Part shown: positions 10,605 through 21,638 of the stretch, one piece after another | How the letters are laid out: every line of letters begins with the position of its first letter | Numbering within the stretch: position 1 is the first letter of the stretch | Assembly (NCBI GenBank): GCA_023634235.1 | Contig: JAMKCF010000002.1 | Coordinates: 6,828,722 to 6,892,721, forward strand | DNA: 64,000 bases | Source of the DNA: Pisaster brevispinus | Lineage: Eukaryota > Echinodermata > Asteroidea > Forcipulatida > Asteriidae | Direction: 5' to 3' | Made by a program: the position numbers and the translations under genes | Notes under the pieces: generated by a model | The model's input: the letters and a program-made list of their open reading frames with translations, nothing else | What the model was told of the DNA's origin: nothing | The model's database searches: none

Positions 10605-11820
10605 GATGATGTCGCAACTAAAACAGTGCCACCCTCGAGTTGATACCTCACCCTCACATTGGTGAGAACTGTATCCATTTATTAAAACAAAACTAATTAT
10701 CGGGATTTTGTAACTTCATTTTTTTACGTTTTGGGGTAACATGACAAGCTATACTGTATGGTGGGTGCTATTGGCAGTTATAAAGGAACATGAACCGCAA
10801 GAGCCAATTGCTAGGCAGCCAATCATCCAAAAGAGGAGAATTTCAATGCCAGCATTGACATATGTAAGTTTGGTTGCAGTGCCCTGTTGAGTCATAGCTC
10901 GTTGTACTTTATGGATATTATTGTGTAAGATCTTTAATTGTAATTGGTAAATAAATTATTCATTAGTTTACTTATTTTCAGGGTATTTCAATAATGTGTT
11001 TTTGGTGCTCGATGTGTTGCATGGTGTACCCCATTTTATTATGTCTTAATTGTGTTCTGGGAATCTCAGGAATTAAGTAGAGGAGTTTAGAGGGTATCTC
11101 TGTCAAGAGGAAAATAGTGTATTAAAGTATGGAAGCATTTATGCCACATATCGGGCCTGGTATGTTCCGTTCTTTGTTTCGTGTAGTAGTCTTTTTTTTT
11201 CTTTGTACATCGAAAACGACTCTTGGTTTTTGGTATTCAAAATTTGAGATTTTGGGACTGTCATAATTTAAGAGAACATTTTACCAGTCGGACGAGAACT
11301 CCACATTATTAAGCCGAGTAAGATACAAGAAGTGACGCATGAGTTTTTCGAAAGTTGATAGAACAACTTTGAAAACATTTTCTGTGGTCTCTGCTAACTT
11401 CAAAAAGTATACACATCAGGCATTAGCATTGAACCCTTGGACCTAATAATTGATAGTTATAATTGTTATTATTTAAATTAGATTGAATTGTATGTCCTAA
11501 CCAGACCCCAACGTCGACTGAAAATCGATATTGAATCGAGGGTTAAGATTAAGGGGGTGACATTAGACCTAATTTGTTAGGGGTCGAGTTGCTTATTAAA
11601 TTGCATATTACGGAAACGTACATTTTGCTCGTGGGTTCATAGTGGAGGCACATGCTAAATAAAAACAAATAATGAAGCTCTGAGCTTTGCCGTTTTTGGG
11701 GTAAAAAATCAAAGCATCCGTACGCCTAAAAACAATGAAATAGACACGCTTTTTAGGCACTTTTGATCCATTTCGATCTTAATGTTTCTGTAACATCCAA
11801 CCCCCTTCCCCCGGAATGAC
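10605..11820. other. Intergenic, nothing recognised
   Basis: AT-rich sequence without exon-like frames. I saw no RNA gene and no clear repeat. Confidence 0.5.
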
Positions 11821-11826
11821 GCCAAT

Positions 11827-12305
11827 GACTGCACGGTTTGATTGTACTCTCCCACAGTACCAATCACATCCCAGACACAAGTACTGCACGGTTTGATTGG
11901 TACTCTGCCGTAGCACTAATCTACGGTGGCTGATTTCCGCCAACAACAAAACAAGTATAGGGCGTTATAACGCCGTAAGTTAGGGCGTAATAACGCCGTA
12001 AATTTAAAGCGTTATTAACGCCGTAATAGGGCGTTATAACGTCGTAATAGGGCGTCAAACGCCGTACTGGAAAGTGTTTTGTTGATGGCGGAAATCAGCC
12101 ACCGTAGAAATCAGCCACCGTACTAATCCTATCCCAGACACAAATTGTTCTGCACGATTTGATTGGTACTCTTGCCACAGTACCAATCCCATCCCAGATA
12201 CACTGCCCGATTTGATTTGTACTCTGTCTTAACGCCAATCTCATACTAGACAAAATGTACTGAAAGGTTTGTATGGTACTCTGCCGGCCACAGAGGTAAT
12301 CCCCA
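11827..12305. repeat. ~55-bp tandem repeat, about five diverged units
   Basis: Units of the form CTGCACGGTTTGATTGGTAC, CTCTGCCACAGTACCAATC, CCATCCCAGACACA repeat from 11827 to 12305 with increasing divergence. One unit is interrupted by the MITE at 11921-12121. Confidence 0.8.
11921..12121. mobile_element. MITE with GGCGTTATAACGCC internal repeats
   Basis: Terminal inverted repeats: ACGGTGGCTGATTTCCGCC followed by CAACAAAACA on the left, and TGTTTTGTTG followed by GGCGGAAATCAGCCACCGT on the right. The right end carries an extra duplicated AAATCAGCCACCGTA. The core repeats AGGGCGTTATAACGCCGTAA about five times; the GGCGTTATAACGCC at its heart is self-complementary. ACTAAT occurs on both sides (11915-11920 and 12122-12127). 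Removing the element plus one copy restores a normal unit of the surrounding 55-bp tandem repeat. Confidence 0.85.
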
Positions 12306-13439
12306 GATTCAACAATGCGATATAACTTTTCTAGCCATAAACTACGCTAAACTAAAGTATTCCAAGAAACAGAATCGCAACACGTAAAATTGTATAATTG
12401 TCTAACCACAGACTGTGATTTGTTTGACCCACGTACCCTTTGCGTTTATCAATACGTTGTAACATTGACTACCTAATAGAGACCGGAAACAATGGGAACA
12501 CGAATAATATCCACCAGGAAATTCTAAAGAAAGGGGTGCTCCACAAGTGCTTTTATTTACCTTGGATATGGGAGAAAGTACTGGGACTCCCCTAAGGTAA
12601 GAAGAAGAAAACAAACAGAATTGCGGGAATATCAATTTCGTTATGCGCAGGGGCCCTCGCGAGGGGGGGGGGGGTTCAATCATGACTTGCGCTGATCATC
12701 GATTATCATAAAAACCTTCATCCTTCTTCATTCGTCATCCCTGCTTGATTTTGTCTCGTTGCTATTGTAGAGGTCTGCGTTTGCAGGCTCTGGTGTTGAT
12801 ACCTTCCGGAGGTTATCTCTTGTGATGAGTGTGTACTCAATATTGACACTAAGAAATATGACACCCTGAATCAGTAACTTAGTCTGCACTTGTTGACTGT
12901 TTATTCCATATGTCCATACAAAACAAAACCCCAAACACTTTCTGGTCACTACCTGTAATACACAGCAAGGGGCCGGTACTGGTTTCCTTCCAGATTCTAT
13001 TGCATTATCTAAATAAAGAAGTTTAATACTTATGTTTACAACTTCAAACTGTCATAGCAGCAAATGTGTATATAGCTATCCCTATAAAACTACATCAAAA
13101 AGACAACTCGACCTGCCAAATACACGAGGGATATCTGAAATAGAAGGTTTGCCACATGGCTATTATTAATTATGAAATGCACATGTTTTACTCACTTCCC
13201 GATAAAAAGAGAAAACACCCAAATGCTACAACGTATCTTAAACCCTTATCATTACCAAGAAACAATATAAAGTCACTTACTCTCTTCCAAACATTATATA
13301 ACTCTATACTTTCGTGGCTCTGGCCTTAAAACTCGGGTTTTGTTGAGCGAAGCCTTGACAGAGATAGCGAACACAATAATACGCCACAAGAGGGCGCCCT
13401 TAACTAAAGCCGAAAACATTGAACACTACAACTTCCCTG
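12306..13439. other. Intergenic, nothing recognised
   Basis: No convincing exon. A G homopolymer follows GCCCTCGCGAGGG near 12653-12674. The rest is AT-rich single-copy-looking sequence. Confidence 0.5.
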
Positions 13440-15161
13440 CTTTGTAACCATACGACCCATAAGTGTTTTTCCCTGGTCAACTTGTACGGACCAAACAATG
13501 ATGACCCTGGTTTTTACCAAGATATTTGTACAAAATTGAATGATCTGGATAACACTCATACAATTCTTTGTGGTGATTGGAATTTGATTTTTAAATGAAT
13601 CTCTGGATTGTGCAAATTACCTTACCTTGAATAATCCCCAGGCTAGAAACAAAGTTCTTAGTATGTGTAATAATTTTGATCTAATGGATGTGTGGCGAGT
13701 GCACAACCCAGACTTACGTAGATATACTTGGCGACAACATCAGCTTTTGAAGCAATCCAGACTGGACTATTTTTTTAATCTCCTCGGAACTTAGTTCTGA
13801 ACTTATTACCAGTGATATTAAACCAGGGTGCAGGACTGACCACTCTCTGATCGATATTAAATTTGATTTCAGCGATATGAAACGTGGGGAAGGTTATTGG
13901 AAGTTCAATAATTCGTTACTGTCTGATAAAGTGTACACAAATTCAGTTAAGGTTTGTATTTGGGAGCTGGTGGAAGAATACGCCGCCACTCCATATCTTC
14001 GTTGTAATTTGCGGAACATGCATACAAGGGACATTCATTTTGTTATTAATGACCAAGTTTTCTTTGAATTGTTATTGATGAATATGAGATCGAAAACGGT
14101 TTCATACTCAGCTTGGAAGAACAAAGAAATCAGGAAAACAGAGGTCATGCTCGAAAAAAAAATAGTATTCTGTCGGTTAAGTCTCCAAGGGCAATACAGA
14201 CTCAGTCGATCTTCTTAATCTTAGGCAGGCCGATCTTGTTGCTCTCCGTAAAGTCAAAATGGATGGTGTTTTAATTAGATCTAAGACTCGCTGGATGGAG
14301 GGTGGAGAAAAACCCTCTAAATATTTGTTAAACATGGAGAAGCGTAACTTTGTTAATAAATCTATGAAATGTATTATTAATGTATTATTATTAATGATGC
14401 TAATTAATAATCGAGGCGGTCATCGGGGCGGTGAAGTGGAATTGAGCCACTCCTCATCCATGAAATGTCCCATATGATCAGCGTCTCCAAAAGCCTCTCC
14501 TTATTCAAACTCCTACTGCCCGGCTTCTCGGGCCGATCCCTGTTGTGAACTGAGGGTAGAGGTGTGTAGGCGGGTTTCTGGCGCCTTAAATCCAGATTGC
14601 TCCGGGCATGTGGAGCTCGTTAACCATGGAAGGTAGTTCACCTAGGAGACGAAACTCTGATTTCAAACTCGGGTTGGTGGGGCTCGCAGCCTTGGTTGGC
14701 AGCCTACCTAGGCGAAGGAAAACTCTGATTTCAAACCCCCTATTGGGTCAAATGGAGCTGGGGTCCCACCAGGCATCTGAGCCCAGCACTGCTGACTCCT
14801 ATGGCAGCCCCTGCATCCAGGATCTACCTCAGACGTATTGGCATCGCCTTTCCTCTGCCTCAGGCAGTTTCTGGACGAGAGAAGCCCTTGATCAATGATA
14901 GGACCATCCAAGGTGCTTTAACAGTCCTGGCATAGACCATCATCAGACCACCAGACAGTCTAATCCATCAACCGCAGAGGTGCACTGCGGGCAGGTCTAA
15001 CCTGCGAACCAAACCGGACTATGATAGTTACCGGTTATAAGCATAGACCCATGGTGTTTACGGGGCTCAGCGCCAGGGATTGTAGTCGACAGTGGGATAT
15101 GTTATTTAACGTCATAGTAAGCTACCGCCCGCTTTAAGCCAGGCAGCCCCTGGTCAATAAG

Positions 15162-15611
15162 GTGCTACTCACACCAACACACTCCCAGTATAGGTGTACT
15201 TGGGAATCAAGTGTGCCTCAACAACCTGCAACTACAAAGTTTATCTTCGCGACTTGGAATGTACGGACTATGACCACAGGAATGTCCCCCGACCTTGATT
15301 TAGATAATGTTAATTTTGAACCAAGAAAAACTGCTACCATCGACATGGAACTTCTAAAGCGTAATGTTGACATTGCTGCCCTACAAGATACAAGGCTCTC
15401 AGACACTGGAACCATCAAGAAAGAGAATTACACCTTTTTCTGGTTTGGGAAATCAGCTGGAGAGCCACGGACCCATGGTACTGGTTTCGCTGTCAGAAAC
15501 TGCCACATCGCCAGCATCCAAACCCCAACGGCTGCCAATGAGAGACTTTCTTCACTCAGACTGAACTCCAGACTGGGTGAGTTCCTTGTACGCTCCGACT
15601 CTGAACTATGA
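15162..15611 (+). pseudogene. RTE endonuclease, N-terminal part
   Basis: The frame encodes FIFATWNVRTM, the classic first strand of the endonuclease with its catalytic Asn, then VDIAALQDTRLSD (the usual Glu position of QETR reads Asp here) and THGTGFAVRN. It runs out of frame at about 15590. The next frame resumes with SLYAPTLNYDAS, so a single small indel separates them. Start choice is uncertain because upstream codons are in the 5' UTR. Confidence 0.75.
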
Positions 15612-17265
15612 CGCGTCTGACAAGGACCTTTTCTACAATCAACTTGAAGATCTACTCCGAACTTCAGCTGAGACCACCCGAACTGTTTTACTCGGTGACA
15701 TGAATGCACGAGTGGGCTCCGACTATAATAGCTGGCCCGACTGCATAGGCAAGTTTGGAGTTGGTAATATGAATGAAAATGGTCAACGACTGCTCGAGCT
15801 CTGCTGTCGGCAAAACCTGTGTATATTAAAAAATACTAACACAATGTTTCCTGGAAAACTTCACCGAAAACAGACCTGGTGTCACCCACGATCTAAATCA
15901 TGGCATCAGCTTGATTTCGTTTTAGTGAAACAGAGACACAAACAGGAAGTTCGAAACACCCGCACTTATCACAGCGCAGACTGTGACACGGATCATAGCC
16001 TTGTCTGCTCTATAATGTCACTGCAGCCTAAGCCTTTCCATCGTCAAAAGAGAAAATCTCCCAAAATCGACATACACAAAACCACACTGCCCCATCTCAA
16101 TGCGACCTTCTGTGTTTCGCTGTTCTCTGCTGTGGATAGCCTACCCACTGCAACTGACCCTGATGTATACTGGGGCTCCCTCAGGAAGACCATTCTTGAA
16201 TCCGCACTCGCAACATATGGCAACAAAGTTAAACAATATCCTGACTGGTACAATGCCTCACTCCCTATCATCCAACCTGTACTGGAGGAAAAGATGAAGG
16301 CTCTACTACAATTGAAAGCTCGACCAACCAGACAGGCTCGCACTGCCCATCGTATTGCAAGAGCCGACGCCCAAAGAGCCGTTCGCGCCTGTGCTCGTGA
16401 GTACTGGGATTCCATCTGCCTGGATATTCAAACTGCAAAGGACCGCGGTGACACCAGAGGGATGTACGCAGGAATTAAGAGGGCCACAGGACCAACTACT
16501 CAGTCCAGTGGAGTATTTAAGCAGAATGATGGTACCGTAATCAAAGACAAATCCAACAAACTGAATCGCTGGATTGAGCACTACAGTGAACTCTACACAG
16601 GGCAGAGTCGGGTCTCATCCGATACAATCGCCTCTCTCCCTAATGCACCACCAAAGATTGACTTAGATTTAGAACCTGATCTAGAAGAGGTGACGGCTGC
16701 CATCAAACGAATGCCACTTGGTAAGGCTGCTGGTACAGATGCCATTTCTACGGAACTTCTGAAAGCTGGCATTGAACCCTTAGCTGAGAAACTACACCAC
16801 CTTGTTTCCCTTTGTTGGTCTGCCAAAAGTGTACCTCAGGAGTTCAAGAATGCAAAAATAACAACGTTGTACAAACGAAAAGGAGATCGAGGAGACTGTA
16901 ATAATTACAGAGGTATCTCTCTCCTGAGTGTCACTGGGAAACTGCTAGCTCGGCTGATTTTTGCCCGTTTACAAGTTCTTGCGGAGGAGATCTACCCAGA
17001 AACTCAATGCGGCTTCAGAGCAGGTCGGTCAACAACAGACATGATATTCTCTCTGAGGCAACTGCAGGAAAAAGCTTGTGAACAGCAACAGCCACTGCAC
17101 TTAGCTTTTGTGGATCTAACAAAGGCATTTGATCTTGTCGATCGCCAACCTGTATTTGTTGTCCTTCAGAAGGCAGGTTGCCCACCAACTCTACTATCTC
17201 AGATAAGATCCTTTCATGAGGGGATGCAGGGTTGTGTCCAGTATGATGGCGACCTATCTGACTAA
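15577..17265 (+). CDS. RTE-type LINE endonuclease/reverse transcriptase (truncated by stop)
   Basis: About 560 codons. The N-terminal part completes the endonuclease: SLYAPT, VLLGDMNARVG with catalytic Asp/Asn, and DCDTDHSLV with the final Asp-His. A Lys/Arg-rich linker follows. The reverse transcriptase starts near codon 400: LGKAAGTDAISTELLK, NAKITTLYKRKGDRGDC, NNYRGISLL, CGFRAGRSTTDM, and LAFVDLTKAFD carrying the first catalytic Asp. The frame ends at TAA 17263-17265, before the YADD box. YADD lies 200 bp on in another frame, so the stop is a disabling mutation and not a natural end. The combination of NNYRGISLL, GFRAGRS and the downstream LRWAGHV block points to RTE. Confidence 0.8.
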   Translation: MSSLYAPTLNYDASDKDLFYNQLEDLLRTSAETTRTVLLGDMNARVGSDYNSWPDCIGKFGVGNMNENGQRLLELCCRQNLCILKNTNTMFPGKLHRKQTWCHPRSKSWHQLDFVLVKQRHKQEVRNTRTYHSADCDTDHSLVCSIMSLQPKPFHRQKRKSPKIDIHKTTLPHLNATFCVSLFSAVDSLPTATDPDVYWGSLRKTILESALATYGNKVKQYPDWYNASLPIIQPVLEEKMKALLQLKARPTRQARTAHRIARADAQRAVRACAREYWDSICLDIQTAKDRGDTRGMYAGIKRATGPTTQSSGVFKQNDGTVIKDKSNKLNRWIEHYSELYTGQSRVSSDTIASLPNAPPKIDLDLEPDLEEVTAAIKRMPLGKAAGTDAISTELLKAGIEPLAEKLHHLVSLCWSAKSVPQEFKNAKITTLYKRKGDRGDCNNYRGISLLSVTGKLLARLIFARLQVLAEEIYPETQCGFRAGRSTTDMIFSLRQLQEKACEQQQPLHLAFVDLTKAFDLVDRQPVFVVLQKAGCPPTLLSQIRSFHEGMQGCVQYDGDLSD

Positions 17266-18231
17266 TTTCCGATCAATAGAGGAGTCAAGCAGAGGTGCGT
17301 ATTGGCTCCGACGCTGTTTGGTGTATACTTCTCCTTCGTGTTTCGGAGGGCCTTCATCAATCTACCAGCCTCTACTGGAGTATCACTTCTTACAAGGGAT
17401 GACGGTAATTTCTTCAGTGTATCTCGCTTCAAAGCAAAAACCAGAGTGCAACATTTCAACTACTTTATGCTGATGATGCAGCACTATGTGCAAACAGTCC
17501 CGGACAACTTCAGGAGCTGCTAGATTGGTTCTCACGGTCCTGTGCCGACTTTGGATTAACTATCAGCCTGAAGAAGACTGTGACCCTGTCCTCTGTGCTA
17601 CTTGACAACCACCAGTTCACCGTCAATGACACTACACTGGACCGAGTAAACAAGTATACCTCGGCTCTGCAATTACCTCCAACGCTACTCTCGACCCGGA
17701 AATCTCTGTTCGGCTTGGAAAGGCTGCTTCTACATTTGGGCGCCTTTCTAAGCGTGTATGGAACAACCAACAACTTTCCATCTGCACCAAAGTCCGCATC
17801 TATGATGTCTGTGTGCTTAGTGTACTGCTTTACGGTGCTGAAACCTGGCCTACATACAGAAGGGGGGAGTCACCTGGAAGGACAAACTACCCAATGAGGA
17901 ACTGTTCAGGACAAGCAAGTCTCAGCCATTGTCATCAAGGCTCAAGTTCAACCGTCTCCGCTGGGCTGGTCATGTGACCGGTATGGAATCACACCGAATC
18001 CCCCGCTCCATACTTTATGGAGTCCTCGAAAATGGTGACCGACCAGTTGGACGTCCCAAACTACGTTTCAAAGATGTCTTGAAGAGAGAATTGGTAGACT
18101 TAAAAATCACCACCAGGTCATGGCCTCAGTTGGCTAGCCACCGCTCCAGCTGGAGGTCTATGCTGTATGATGGGTTGAGACATGATCACCAACAAACTGA
18201 CAACAAGATGAGGAGAGGAAGATTTCCTTGA
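17266..18231 (+). pseudogene. RTE reverse transcriptase C-terminal region, frame-shifted
   Basis: In successive frames: GVKQRCVLAPTLFGVYF directly after the stop; LLYADDAALCANSP (catalytic YADD, about 17466-17477); FGRLSKRVWNNQQLS; VLLYGAETW; and finally LRWAGHVTGMESHRIP with GRPKLRFKD (17950-18070). The last block is a hallmark of RTE C-termini. At least two frameshifts separate these blocks. Confidence 0.75.
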
Positions 18232-18295
18232 TGGATGCATCTAAACTTGACATTGTCGTCCGCGACAGACGTCTGCCAACTACTACTACTACTAC

Positions 18296-19400
18296 TAATG
18301 ATGCTAATTGTACCCTCAATAGCTCTAACGAAGAAGCTAGGAGTTTTTATCAGAAGCTTTATTCCACAAGGAGAGTCAATGACAATATTGATCTTAATTC
18401 CATTTTTGCAGATAATACTATCCTTTCCGATAATGTACGGAATGGCATTGAGGGGCCTCTATCCCATAATGAGCTAATGCATGTGTTAAAAAAGGCCAAT
18501 AAGGGGAAGTCCCCTGGCTCCGATGGTTTCAGTTTTGAATTATATAATTCTTTTGCTTCTGACCTCTCATGGTTACTTTTACGTTCTTTAAATGGTGCTT
18601 ATGCCTCAGGGCAAGTTTCGGTCACTCAGAGATATGGGATAATTACTCTCTTGTCTAAGGGGGATAAGCCTCGTCAGTTTTTGAAAAACTGGCGCCCCTT
18701 TTCGCTTTTGAACACCTCATACAAAATTGCTTCCCCTATTATTGCTGAGAGAATTAAATCTTGTCTCCCGTTTATTATTAATGAAAGCCAAAAGGGTTTT
18801 ATGGCAGATCGTTTTATTGGGGAAAACATTAGATTGATGTATGATTTGATAAATATAACGGAGTCTAACAACATCCCAGGCTTATTTATGTGTATTGATT
18901 TTGAAAAAAAAAGCCTTTGACTCTATTTCAAACGATTTTATTTTTTAGAGTTCTTGAGAAATTCAATTTTGGTCCCTCGATCAACAAATGGATAAGGTTT
19001 CTTTACAACCAGGGCTTCTCCTCAGTTTTAGTTAATGGATTTTTTTCAGAATCTTTTCAAATTGGGAGAGGATGTAGACAAGGAGATGGTCTGAGCCTCT
19101 ATTTGTTTCTTTTATGTGCAGAAGTTTTATCCAGGTCGGTATGTAACAACAAAGTCCAGGAATCCAGGTTAAGGGAACGGAATTCCGAATATCTCAGTTT
19201 GCAGATGACACTGTATTGTTTTTGAATGGGACTAAGAACTCAATGCAGGAGGCTTTTCAGATTCTGGACACATTTGCTAGTATGTCCGGAATGAAAGTCA
19301 ACAACGAGAAAACAAACGCCATTTGGGTTTTTCCTGAGAAGGGCAGTGCAGAGAAACTTTGTGAAGAGATCGTGGCAAATGATGCAAACTCTCGGTAAAA
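18296..19400 (+). pseudogene. Tx1/L1-like reverse transcriptase, right-hand part
   Basis: The first 207 codons (to 18916) hold KSPGSDGFSFELY, RYGIITLLSKGDK, NWRPFSLLNTSYKI, ESQKGFMADRFIGENIRL and LFMCIDFEKK, the catalytic palm start. An A9 run at 18902-18910 shifts the frame. The next frame continues with FDS, then GFFSESFQIGRGCRQGDGLS. A further shift gives ISQFADDTVLFLNGT; FADD is an accepted form of the catalytic box in L1/Tx1 elements. NEKTNAIW follows. The ordering is normal; the copy is broken by indels. Confidence 0.75.
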
Positions 19401-19560
19401 TATGAGCAGATGATAAGGTTCCCTCTTTCTTCATTGACTGAAGCATTCGAATTCCCTTTTGAGCAGGCTCCGAGTCCTCCTATCTGATGTGAGAAGATTC
19501 ACTGAGATCTGGTTGGGGAAAAAAATACACAACAAAATTAAGTCCCTCTTCAATTAACAC

Positions 19561-20534
19561 TTTTGGCACCAATGATTTTTCTAAAATGTAAATAATAATA
19601 CTTTTTAAACAAAAACAAGCAAAATAGTTTTAAAAATACAAAGGTGGGAACCATTTTATGGAAGTCACTACAAGCAATTTATTTCAAACTGGCAACTCGA
19701 AAGATATGCAGCTCGGCAGTCTCTGGTGAATTGTTTTGTCGATCTGTTGAGGAATTAAATAATTTATTCCGTGCTATAATTAATTCTCAACTCATGGAGA
19801 CAATTTCTGTTCCCTTTTTATTATTTTTTTATTTGTAAAAATGTTGAAAATCTTGCAAATATGGACACTCCGACAAAAATGGCTCATTAGTCATATCGCC
19901 TGTAGTTACTACTACTCTAGTTAGTAAAGAAAATGTACACAATACGAGCCATTACCCTATGTGCAAAGGCCACTGGGACTGGGAGGAGGGTTACTGATTA
20001 CTGCACCTACCCAAGACTTAGTGTAGCTGATAAACGTAGCTCTTGAGTCTTGGTCATGAACCTTAGACATCAGGGCTACAAACAGTACTGTGTACAAATA
20101 TGGGTCTGAATGCCCAACATGTTCTTTATACCTGTGTCCGTGCAATACGTGCATGAACACCTCTTTGAGTTTTTTTGTCTTTCTTTTTAAAAACATTTTT
20201 GTGACATTTACATTGAAGGATGAAGCCAGGGCAAAATTTGTTCTACCCATCATGATGGTGCGATTGTGTACATAACCAGTTGAAAAAACATGTTGAACAT
20301 GTGGACCAATTTATTTCGACTCACCGCCCAGCTCTATATAACTTTTAAAAATAGAAATGTTGGTAGCGAATACAATAGCTACTGCGGTACAGTTTCGCAG
20401 CTAGCCACCCAATCTCAGACTAAGTCTAAATAATAAGAGTAAGAGACGACTTTTTTTCTAAGTCTGTTGAGTACTCAACCTTAGTAACTAATCATGCAGT
20501 CACAAATGTCAAAAATAAATGTTCAATATATAAC
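19561..20534. other. Intergenic, nothing recognised
   Basis: AT-rich. Frames are short and not exon-like. It may contain the decayed remainder of the Tx1-like LINE, but I cannot support that. Confidence 0.45.
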
Positions 20535-21638
20535 TTGAAACAATTCTCTTACCTGTTTTTTGAAGACTTATCAAGCCTCATTGAATCAACTAATCTCGCT
20601 TCAGGTCAGCTGATCATAACCGGGAATTTCAACATCCACATGGATAACTTTGACTGTCGAGAAACAAAAACAATGAATGATTTATTGTTTTCAGCGCGTT
20701 TAAAACAACATATCCGTGAGCATACGCACAAACATGGTCATTGGTTGGATTTGCTGATCACTTGGGAGTTTCAGGATCCTGTTTCCAACATATCTGTTGT
20801 GCGCGATCTTTCATCAGATCACTTTGCTATCATGTGTGAGGTTGAACTGTCGCGCCCTCGTCCTACCAAGCGTGTCATCAAATCCCGCAAGCTTCGCTCC
20901 ATCGATCCTGAAGCGTTTCGCAAAGACATTGAAAACTCTCTTACCATGCTTCCACTTGGCACTGGCTCCGCTGGTGAGATGGTAGATTCATTTAATACCT
21001 CTCTCACTACTCTCCTGGATCATCATGCACCACTAAAGACTCGTGAGATTTCCTTGCGACCCCATGCACCTTGGTACAATGACGCGATTAGGGAAGGGAA
21101 ACGAAAAAAGCGCCAGTTAGAGCGAAAGTGGTTAAAATCTAAGCTCACTGTGGATGAACAGGCTTTCAGGGATCATTGTCGTCTGTATAAGGAAGAACCT
21201 GACCGCGCAAGGACTGAGTATCACTGCGCTGAAATATCTGTTTGTAACACTCGGCAGATGTATAAGCTTGTCAATAAATTGACCGTGTATAAACCTGCTA
21301 AGGCACTTCCTCCACATAGCTCAAAGAAAGATCTGGCTAATCGCTTCAGCAAATTTTTCGACCAGAAGATTAGAAACATCTGTAATATATTGGACGATAT
21401 GTCTGTTGAATCCAATCTTATGAAAGATATTAACGAGTATAATGTGTGTCAGACTACCTTTGATCACTTTGAACCTATGAGCTGTGATGATATTCTAGAT
21501 GTTATCAATAAATCGGCTGTGAAATCATGTTCCCTTGAACCATTGCCAGCTTGTGTTATCAAGGAATACTTACCTGAACTGTCCTTTATTGACATCGCTC
21601 GTGTCCAACTTCCAGAACCTTTGAAGCTGACATTCTAA
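20535..21638 (+). CDS. CR1/L2-like LINE protein fragment (endonuclease C-terminus to start of reverse transcriptase)
   Basis: 367 codons open, truncated at both ends. The N-terminal third is the back half of an endonuclease domain: LIITGNFNIHMDN, HGHWLDLLIT, and LSSDHFAIMCEV with the catalytic SDH. The usual GDFN motif reads GNFN, so a catalytic Asp is replaced. A basic linker (RPTKRVIKSRKLRSID, GKRKKRQLERKW) and KKDLANRFSKFFDQKI follow, and then the first helix of the reverse transcriptase (LEPLPACVIKEYLPEL). Family sequence ends near 21592; the last ~15 codons are foreign. The fragment is therefore inactive and missing the polymerase core. Confidence 0.8.
   Translation: MKQFSYLFFEDLSSLIESTNLASGQLIITGNFNIHMDNFDCRETKTMNDLLFSARLKQHIREHTHKHGHWLDLLITWEFQDPVSNISVVRDLSSDHFAIMCEVELSRPRPTKRVIKSRKLRSIDPEAFRKDIENSLTMLPLGTGSAGEMVDSFNTSLTTLLDHHAPLKTREISLRPHAPWYNDAIREGKRKKRQLERKWLKSKLTVDEQAFRDHCRLYKEEPDRARTEYHCAEISVCNTRQMYKLVNKLTVYKPAKALPPHSSKKDLANRFSKFFDQKIRNICNILDDMSVESNLMKDINEYNVCQTTFDHFEPMSCDDILDVINKSAVKSCSLEPLPACVIKEYLPELSFIDIARVQLPEPLKLTF

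Larger units (their letters stand above)
14406..18295 (+). mobile_element. RTE-type LINE with 14-bp target duplication
   Basis: A nearly full-length 3.89 kb element. The 5' UTR (14406-15160) contains the twice-repeated block CTAGG(A/C)GA...GAAACTCTGATTTCAAAC. It is followed by an endonuclease, reverse transcriptase and the RTE-style C-terminal block. The 3' end is a short ACT-repeat tail (18281-18295) directly followed by the second copy of TAATGATGCTAATT. Short triplet-repeat tails are usual for RTE elements. Coding is damaged by a frameshift near 15590, a stop at 17263-17265 and further shifts after it, so this copy is dead although structurally complete. Confidence 0.85.
13440..19560 (+). 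mobile_element. Tx1/L1-like LINE, split by an RTE insertion
   Basis: The left part (13440-14405) encodes a degraded endonuclease (LVNLYGPNNDDPGFY, CGDWN, RRYTWRQ, TDHSLI) and a linker (RTRW-type RSKTRWMEGGEKPSKYLLN). The right part (18296-19560) resumes with NDANCTLNSSNEEA and runs through the reverse transcriptase to the FADD box and beyond. The two parts join in sense across the 14-bp duplication TAATGATGCTAATT (14392-14405 and 18296-18309) that flanks the inserted RTE element. The copy has several stops and frameshifts. Its C-terminal Cys/His motif and 3' tail are not visible before 19560. Confidence 0.75.
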
